Source of the DNA: Brevibacillus laterosporus
GTDB lineage: Bacteria; Bacillota; Bacilli; Brevibacillales; Brevibacillaceae
Assembly (NCBI RefSeq): GCF_030489605.1
Contig: NZ_JAUKFY010000006.1
Coordinates: 173,446 to 237,445 of the forward strand
DNA: 64,000 nucleotides
Reading direction: 5' to 3'
The notes below the pieces were generated by a model. It did not search any database. It was not told the DNA's origin and saw nothing but the letters and a program-made list of their open reading frames with translations. Each line of letters starts with the position of its first letter. The stretch's first letter is position 1. The translations under genes were made by a program, and so were the position numbers. Of the stretch, positions 58,861 through 64,000 are shown in pieces.

Positions 58861-59062
58861 CTGTATTAGCCTTTAAGGACTTGGTACAGCATTCTTTTTC
58901 AGGTAAATTACCTATCAACAATAGTAACCCTTTCACTAACAAGCTGATAAAACGTATAATATGAAGCAATACATAAATTTACAATTCTTTTATAAAACAA
59001 ATACTGTAAGCCCTGAAAGAAAAACAAGTGAGGAAGACCGAAATGGAAGGATTGATTTCAAC

Positions 59063-59584
59063 ATGGCTGAATTGATGATTCGAAAACTGGGTGATCCCGT
59101 GCTACGCAAGGTATGTAAGCCCATTACCAGTATCACAGATCGTGAACAAAAATTATTACAAAATTTAATTGATACACTATATGCTGATCCCGGCCGGGCA
59201 GGCTTGGCTGCGCCACAAGTGGGCTATTTAAAACGGATAGCAGTCCTAGACTGTGGTGACGGACTAGTTGAATTAATTAATCCAGAAATGATTTCTCGAT
59301 CGGGAGAAACCTTTGAGTATGAAGCTTGTCTCTCCTTGCCCGGAATGTACGGGGCGGTGAAACGAGCTGAATCAATCGTAGTAAAAACATTAAATCGTCA
59401 GGGTGAAGAGCAAATCATCGAGGCTTCTGGACATAAAGCCCGCTGTATTCAGCACGAAATGGACCACTTGGATGGAATATTGTACATTGATCATGTAAAA
59501 AATGGGCATCTTTTTCAAGAGAGAACAAAAAAACCAGTGGACGTGTATCAAATGATTCAGCTTTCTAAGCAAAATGCTTTGTAA
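59063..59584 (+). CDS. def: Peptide deformylase
   Basis: The product has 173 residues from ATG 59063. All three catalytic motifs are present: GLAAPQVG, EACLSLPG (motif II, with the metal-binding Cys) and QHEMDHLDG (motif III, with both His ligands and the catalytic Glu). It removes the formyl group from nascent proteins. An in-frame ATG at 58961 would add 34 residues unlike any deformylase N-terminus, so I reject it. GGAAGG lies 12 nt before the chosen ATG. It lies 46 bp before the DUF2905 gene. Confidence 0.93.
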   Translation: MAELMIRKLGDPVLRKVCKPITSITDREQKLLQNLIDTLYADPGRAGLAAPQVGYLKRIAVLDCGDGLVELINPEMISRSGETFEYEACLSLPGMYGAVKRAESIVVKTLNRQGEEQIIEASGHKARCIQHEMDHLDGILYIDHVKNGHLFQERTKKPVDVYQMIQLSKQNAL

Positions 59585-59629
59585 TTGGGGATCATTACGA
59601 ATCGTTATGGTGCAAATAAAGGAGTACAT

Positions 59630-59839
59630 ATGGGGAAAACCTTAGTCGTGATTGGTGTTGTCCTGATTATAGTTGGCTTACTCTGGCAAGTTGGTGGTCG
59701 CTTTCTGAATCTAGGGCGGTTACCGGGTGACATCGTAGTAGAAAAGGAGAACTTTCGTTTTTATTTTCCTGTAGTTACATGTATTATCATTAGCGTCGTG
59801 CTATCACTAATCATGTATGTCATTCGTTTTTTTAAATAA
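59630..59839 (+). CDS. DUF2905 family membrane protein
   Basis: The product has 69 residues and two membrane segments (residues ~3-19 and 46-66). Between them lies the family's LNLGRLPGDIVVEKENFRFYFP block. AAAGGAG lies 5 nt before ATG 59630; an in-frame ATG 15 codons earlier has no ribosome site. The function is unknown. It shares a transcript with def and ends at a strong terminator. Confidence 0.88.
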   Translation: MGKTLVVIGVVLIIVGLLWQVGGRFLNLGRLPGDIVVEKENFRFYFPVVTCIIISVVLSLIMYVIRFFK

Positions 59840-59855
59840 ATGATCGTAAATCTTT

Positions 59856-59900
59856 GGCAAGTTACCAATGAAGTTTGGCATTGTGTAACTTGCCTTTTTT
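59856..59900 (+). terminator. Intrinsic terminator of def-DUF2905
   Basis: A perfect 10-bp stem GGCAAGTTAC/GTAACTTGCC is followed by six T residues. Confidence 0.85.
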
Positions 59901-59928
59901 GTTAATACACCTTTTTCAGATTAAAGCG

Positions 59929-61269
59929 TTATCTGTTGCCTTGTTGCTCTAGTGCCTCTTGTAACTGATTTAATGACTGTGCTGATTCAGAAACTTTATG
60001 GGTTGAATTCCCTATCATCTCGATATCTTCAATGAATTGTGCCATTTTCGCAGTGGCTCGGTCAATCTCAGCTATACTTGTTTGCATGGAAATTACGATT
60101 TGATTAAGTGCCGCTTCAGTTTGATCTGACTCTTTTTGTCCCTTGTTTACTAGGAGTTGGATGTGACGGATGGAGGAGACTACTTCTTGCATAAATTGAC
60201 TTGATTGAGCAATAAGTGAAGATACATCTTGAACGGATTGTCTCGTTTGTTCGGAAAGTTTACGTACCTCTTGTGAGACGACGGAAAAGCCACGTCCATG
60301 CTCTCCAGCTCTAGCTGCTTCAATAGCGGAATTTAACGCAAGTAGATTTGTCTGTTCTGCAATTTGTTGTACAAGATTTACAATTTTTTGAATTTCATTC
60401 GATGAATGATTCAGCTTTTCAATCAACTCTTCCATATCATTCATACCATTATTGATATCTCGAATACGTGACTCCAATTCTTTCATTCGTTGCTGTCCTT
60501 CACTCGCTAATTGAAGGGTTTCTTTAGATTTGTCTGCACTATGCTGAACAGCTATATTCATATCTTGACCGCTAGAAATCAACTGTTCCACAGAAGAAGT
60601 GGTTTGCTGGCTTAATGAGGCAAGCATAAGGCTAATATCCGCCATTTTGGTTTGAATTTGTTCACGTCCTCGATACTCCTGCTCACGTCGCTTATTTTCT
60701 TTTTCATACGCTTCAATTACAACCTGCTGCTCAAAATTAAACATCTTTGAAATAACGATACTTGCTTCTAATAATTGCTTTTTATCTAAAATTTGCTCAA
60801 AAATAATTCGCAATACGTGCTCTTGAACATTTTGAAACGCTGCAATATACCATTTTGGTTCCAAGCCAATACGAACATGTACCTCTGCTACTTTAAAACG
60901 TTTTTGTAAAAATACATCATTTATATGACCATCAAACATATCCATTAAATGTAACTCTAGACTTTTTGCGAGGCGCTCTACTGTACTATGCTTGGTCAAA
61001 ATTTGCTTAAGGTGAGGGACACTGAGAATTGTTTTATAAAAGGTTTTAGCAATATCATGGATATGCGTCGCAATCATTGGTTGCAATGCTTTAGCTATCT
61101 TTAAATCCTCTTGGCTTAGTCGAATCATATTCATCTGAGTTTCAATTTCAGAGTGCTTTATATTCATGCTGACTTGACTGCTTGCAATCTGTTCTTTAAA
61201 CATTTTTGTTTGTGGAGATTCTTCTATCTTTGTACGAAACCAACTCGAAAACAAAAAGCTTTTTCCCAT
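59929..61269 (-). CDS. hemAT: HemAT-type heme aerotaxis receptor
   Basis: The product is a 446-residue soluble globin-coupled methyl-accepting protein with no membrane segments. The globin domain covers residues ~45-185, with the proximal heme His at 131 in [13 protein letters not shown] and a distal-pocket Tyr at 78 in TFYKTIL. The C-terminal signalling helix carries the hairpin tip [24 protein letters not shown], the conserved chemoreceptor core (key residues [13 protein letters not shown]). It binds oxygen and signals to CheA. It is monocistronic and convergent with def-DUF2905. Confidence 0.92.
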   Translation of the reverse strand: MGKSFLFSSWFRTKIEESPQTKMFKEQIASSQVSMNIKHSEIETQMNMIRLSQEDLKIAKALQPMIATHIHDIAKTFYKTILSVPHLKQILTKHSTVERLAKSLELHLMDMFDGHINDVFLQKRFKVAEVHVRIGLEPKWYIAAFQNVQEHVLRIIFEQILDKKQLLEASIVISKMFNFEQQVVIEAYEKENKRREQEYRGREQIQTKMADISLMLASLSQQTTSSVEQLISSGQDMNIAVQHSADKSKETLQLASEGQQRMKELESRIRDINNGMNDMEELIEKLNHSSNEIQKIVNLVQQIAEQTNLLALNSAIEAARAGEHGRGFSVVSQEVRKLSEQTRQSVQDVSSLIAQSSQFMQEVVSSIRHIQLLVNKGQKESDQTEAALNQIVISMQTSIAEIDRATAKMAQFIEDIEMIGNSTHKVSESAQSLNQLQEALEQQGNR

Positions 61270-61439
61270 ATTATGTTATCACCTTTGTTAATATATTTTA
61301 TATAAATAAATCAAATAATCACAAGCCATCACAATTATACAAACCTTATACAACATTGTAAATCATTGACCAGTCCCTATTCGTTAAAAGCCTGTGAATT
61401 ATTTTTGATGAAAAATATATATTTGTTTTACAAATCTTA

Positions 61440-61552
61440 AAAACCCCTGTTGCTACCTCCCGATACGACATATTCTCCTCAATTACAAGCCGTATTGCAT
61501 CTGTTTTTATTTCCTCACTGTATCTGATATTTGTTCGCCCTGTTTTCCCTTA
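61440..61552 (-). pseudogene. IS3-type transposase OrfA fragment
   Basis: The minus strand reads RYSEEIKTDAIRLVIEENM followed by SYREVA, the start of the OrfA helix-turn-helix of IS3/IS911-type elements. It has no start codon of its own, is preceded by a TAA, and ends after ~37 codons. No matching inverted repeats or OrfB were found. Confidence 0.5.
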
Positions 61553-61603
61553 AATAATCCCCTCCGGCAGGAAACGTCTTTATACATCTGAGCGATGTCT
61601 TTT

Positions 61604-61715
61604 TTACGTTGCTACCGTTGATACACTTTCGTAAAGTTTTGCTACTTCATCTACAGTTATTGAAATTTCAAGATAATCAGCTAATCCTGACAAGATAGAT
61701 GCTATTTTTTAGAAC
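61604..61715 (-). pseudogene. Unidentified coding fragment
   Basis: The minus strand reads IASILSGLADYLEIS and then VDEVAKLYESVST before TAA. The composition looks like a helical DNA-binding segment. An in-frame TAG precedes it (after EPGSKK), so it is a remnant. The family is not recognised. Confidence 0.3.
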
Positions 61716-61758
61716 CAGGTTCATGCCATGCAGCTTCGTGTCCAGTTTCTCCTCCACT

Positions 61759-61821
61759 TTAGTTCCGAACGTTCCGATTCACTTGCAAACCAGTGTCTAC
61801 AGGAATTTTTGATTTTTTCAA
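61759..61821 (-). CDS. Short ORF (20 aa) with strong ribosome site
   Basis: TTG at 61821 is preceded by GGAAGGAGGGTG with 7 nt spacing. The peptide begins MKKSKIPVDTGLQ and ends NVRN. It may be the 5' end of a broken gene, because the debris downstream is on the same strand. There is no known homologue. Confidence 0.25.
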   Translation of the reverse strand: MKKSKIPVDTGLQVNRNVRN

Positions 61822-62267
61822 TATGAAACACCCTCCTTCCATTTATGAAACCTTTTCTGATTATTAAGACTTTTGCAAATTCCCTGCGCAAATAAAAAAA
61901 CTGTGAAATGTTTCGTTTTTCTGTGATCCATTCTAATTGATATATGATTGAAAATGCTGGTCAATCAGCCATCAGGCAGTATGCTGACGGAGTGTCCTTA
62001 AAACCGGGTGAAAATAGGGGATTCTACACAGCGGCACCCATCCCCCGTTGCAAATAATTCGATGAACACAACCTTGTAGCAGCCAGCCACTTAAGTGGAC
62101 AAAATGGAGTATTCGCCAGTACCAAATAATTTTCGTTTGCCTTGTTTGTGACATTTTGTTTACATGTTGATCAAACTTTAGTGACATGTGCCCCCTATAG
62201 TGGGATAAGCATGACATCACCCATATGAAAAGAATTAGAACACCTAAAGAAAGAGGAGGAATGCTAA

Positions 62268-63482
62268 TTGTCAGTCAGTAGCAAGATGCCGGCAGAGTTC
62301 GGCAGTGAATATGAAACGGGAGCTAGCATCGAGGATGTAGTGGTTTCCCAAAACAACGGACTGAGAAAAAATGCGGTTGCAGGCAAATCAAAGGGGCGTC
62401 TTGTAGCGCTTGATGCAGCACGGGGGTTGGCGGTCATAGGGATGTATTTGCAGCACTTCGGGCTGAACGAGAGGATTTCTGCGATTGTCTCTGGGAACAC
62501 GACGCTACTATTTGTGCTCTGTGGCGGCATTTCCTACTCGATCATGGCGCAACGCATGAAAGATCGAGAAACGGAGACAACCGCGTTCCGGGCACGGATG
62601 CTCGCTCGCGCGGTGTTCGTCGATGTGATTGGGTATCTGCTCATCCTGCTGAATACCTCGGTTGGGGGGGTGATCTTGCCCGCCTATGCGGCAATGTTCG
62701 TGTTAGCGTTGGTGCTGATTCGTCGTTCGACGCGCGTGCTCGTTACGACAGCAGCCGCTTTGACCGTGGTGGCCCCACCGCTGATGATTCTTGGTGAGAG
62801 CGTTCTATCGAGAGCGTACCTCCTTTATGATATTGCGGGCGGCCCGATGTCTGCGCTCGCACTTGCCCCCGCTTTCGTCGCAGGTATGGCGATCGGGCGC
62901 CTCGAACTTACCAAGATTCGTACTGCACTCTCGCTCACGGTCGGCGGCATCATCATGCTCGTCGTCGGTAAGGGGCTGGGCGCTTTCGTTCTTCCTGAGC
63001 TGAGACCTTCCTTCGAGGCGTGGCTTATTGGCGTTCAAGGCGCCGTCGGTGCCCAGCCGGACCCGAATGCAATTTGGCCGCTAAACATGGAACCACCGCT
63101 GTGGTACATGCTTCTTGGGACACATTCACACAGTGCGTCAACATTCCAGACACTGATTGGGCTGGGGGTCGCATTCCTGGTGCTGGGACTGGTATTCCTC
63201 GTACCGAAGAAGACCTCTGCCGTGTTAATGCCTTTCGCGGCAGTCGGACGCGTGGCGTTAACGATGTATGCGGCTCAGTTCATAGTGATATGGTGTCTGA
63301 CACTCGCGGGGATCGAATATAGTCTTGAGGGAATTCCGTTCAGTGACCTGCTCGTTGCGGCCGTAACGTTGGTGACGGGGTGGTTGATCGCGCGGCTCCC
63401 CACTGGTCCGCTCGAGTCATTGATGCGACATTTCGACCGGGTGTTCAGCGCCTCCCGAACAGCACCAGCATCATCCAGGTAG
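62268..63482 (+). CDS. GC-rich polytopic membrane protein, DUF1624/DUF418 acyltransferase-like
   Basis: The product is a 404-residue protein with about ten membrane segments. GRLVALDAARGLAVIGM near residues 43-59 is the conserved first segment of the heparan-alpha-glucosaminide N-acetyltransferase-like (DUF1624) group, and the C-terminal half has the DUF418-type layout (FAAVGRVALTMYAAQF). It probably modifies a cell-surface or small-molecule acceptor with an acyl group; the substrate is unknown. The start is TTG 62268, with AGGAGG 8 nt upstream. From about 62390 the gene is clearly GC-rich with G/C third positions, unlike every neighbour, while the first ~40 codons and the upstream region are host-like. 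Transfer from a high-GC (Actinobacteria-type) donor is likely. Confidence 0.82.
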   Translation: MSVSSKMPAEFGSEYETGASIEDVVVSQNNGLRKNAVAGKSKGRLVALDAARGLAVIGMYLQHFGLNERISAIVSGNTTLLFVLCGGISYSIMAQRMKDRETETTAFRARMLARAVFVDVIGYLLILLNTSVGGVILPAYAAMFVLALVLIRRSTRVLVTTAAALTVVAPPLMILGESVLSRAYLLYDIAGGPMSALALAPAFVAGMAIGRLELTKIRTALSLTVGGIIMLVVGKGLGAFVLPELRPSFEAWLIGVQGAVGAQPDPNAIWPLNMEPPLWYMLLGTHSHSASTFQTLIGLGVAFLVLGLVFLVPKKTSAVLMPFAAVGRVALTMYAAQFIVIWCLTLAGIEYSLEGIPFSDLLVAAVTLVTGWLIARLPTGPLESLMRHFDRVFSASRTAPASSR

Positions 63483-63635
63483 GCGGTCGTCCTCGACATT
63501 TGCCCTTCTTACTTCATCCTTATAAGGACGAGCTCCGAGATATAGCATAGTTCGTTCGATAAGCAGTTGAAGCCAGTTGTTAACCTTCACTGAGAAAAAT
63601 ACTTCGATGCATCGGAGAAGCTTAGACTCCGTTAG

Positions 63636-63664
63636 AACAGCTCGCCCTTGGGTGGGCTGTTTTA
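63636..63664 (+). terminator. Terminator after the acyltransferase-like gene
   Basis: A stem of about 12 bp, AACAGCTCGCCC with GGGTGGGCTGTT (two wobble pairs), has a tiny loop and a short TTTT tail. Confidence 0.65.
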
Positions 63665-63916
63665 TGTGGATTTTTACGGTGCTTAGCGGGCTTTTGAAAC
63701 CAATGAATATCTGCCCTCCGTTCGTTATTTGTTATTAAAACAAAAGAAAACCGTCGGACCTTTTTTCAATATCAACAGTATACAAATTCCATTTTTTACA
63801 TATGGAGTAGCACTACATCGCCATCAACTTAAGAATCCACTATGGTCCACTATAGATGGATAGTAGTTATTTTTTATCGGGCTAACCCATACATGATAAA
63901 AGTGTGCATGACAAAT

Positions 63917-63940
63917 AGACCCTAGCGGGTCTAAGTTTTT
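63917..63940 (+). terminator. Small hairpin with T tract
   Basis: AGACCC-TAGC-GGGTCT is a perfect 6-bp GC-rich hairpin followed by AAGTTTTT. No gene reading into it is visible in the preceding 250 bp. Confidence 0.55.
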
Positions 63941-64000
63941 ATACTATGAAGCTCGATCTTGAGACATGGTATAATTGTATACGACACCCAGTATATCAAT

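Larger units (their letters stand above)
61270..62267. other. 1-kb gap of gene debris
   Basis: The gap holds a transposase N-terminal remnant (61440-61552), an unidentified coding fragment (61604-61715), a 20-codon ORF with a strong ribosome site (61759-61821), and AT-rich sequence. Together with the foreign gene that follows, it looks like a site of past insertions. Confidence 0.5.
63483..64000. other. 518-bp terminal gap
   Basis: The gap contains two terminators (63636-63664 and 63917-63940) and, at 63970, a perfect TATAAT with a poor -35. No gene was seen. A partial stem near 63838-63876 precedes a T tract. Confidence 0.45.

Noticed and set aside
58961..59062. Upstream ATG extending peptide deformylase by 34 residues
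   Set aside because: The extension is unlike deformylase N-termini, and the standard start MAELMIRKLGDP follows at 59063.
61972..62220. Minus-strand frame of 82 codons upstream of the acyltransferase-like gene
   Set aside because: It has no convincing ribosome site or recognised motif and covers the promoter region of the divergent gene. I could not support it.
63946..63990. Promoter with perfect TATAAT at 63970
   Set aside because: The -35 region is poor and no gene follows within the window, so I mention it only in the gap note.
1..64000. CRISPR arrays, tRNA, rRNA or classic riboswitches
   Set aside because: No spaced direct repeats, cloverleaf or rRNA-like sequence was found on reading either strand. 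The repetition in 1-41.6 kb is coding module similarity.

Overview
The window comes from a low-GC Firmicute and most likely a Brevibacillus, with B. laterosporus as the best guess. The reasons are AT-rich DNA, strong AGGAGG-type ribosome sites with frequent TTG starts, Bacillus-type neighbours (mrfA-mrfB, ykaA-pit, hemAT), and a giant nonribosomal peptide synthetase (NRPS) of the brevicidine/laterocidine/relacidine class. The species call is inference; no search was run.

About 70% of the window (1-45712) is one lipopeptide locus on the minus strand. Read in transcription order it holds a two-gene ABC exporter (45712-42114), a roughly 400-nt leader with an extended -10 promoter and a 10-codon micro-ORF, one synthetase gene of about 36.6 kb (start reassigned to 41579, end 5007), a 179-bp hairpin-rich gap, and a second synthetase gene (start TTG at 4827) that leaves the window at base 1. 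The big enzyme has nine complete modules plus a terminal C domain. Specificity pockets read by eye give acyl-D-Ser, D-aromatic (Tyr/Phe), D-Trp, D-Orn, Orn, Gly, D-Orn, Trp, Thr. Gene 2 continues with Ile, then Asn/Asp. The D/L pattern and Orn/Gly/Trp/Thr/Ile order match what I recall of brevicidine-type cationic lipodepsipeptides. Ser at position 1 and Asn at 11 differ from brevicidine as I recall it. Module 10 is split in an odd way: its complete C domain ends protein 1, while protein 2 begins with only the C-terminal half of a second C domain.

From 45.7 to 52 kb there are degenerate DNA, a small membrane protein preceded by a 43-codon small ORF, an inositol-monophosphatase-family protein, and the DNA-repair pair mrfB/mrfA. 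From 52 to 55 kb lie an Rrf2 regulator and a TetR-ykaA-pit phosphate-transport operon with a good promoter and operator. Beyond that are a decayed YcgR-type permease, then a plus-strand series: FAD oxidoreductase, SMI1/KNR4 protein, VOC protein, peptide deformylase and DUF2905. A HemAT-type aerotaxis receptor reads the other way.

The last 2.7 kb is mosaic. It has a transposase remnant and other fragments, then a GC-rich acyltransferase-like membrane gene that looks recently acquired. No rRNA, tRNA or CRISPR array was seen.
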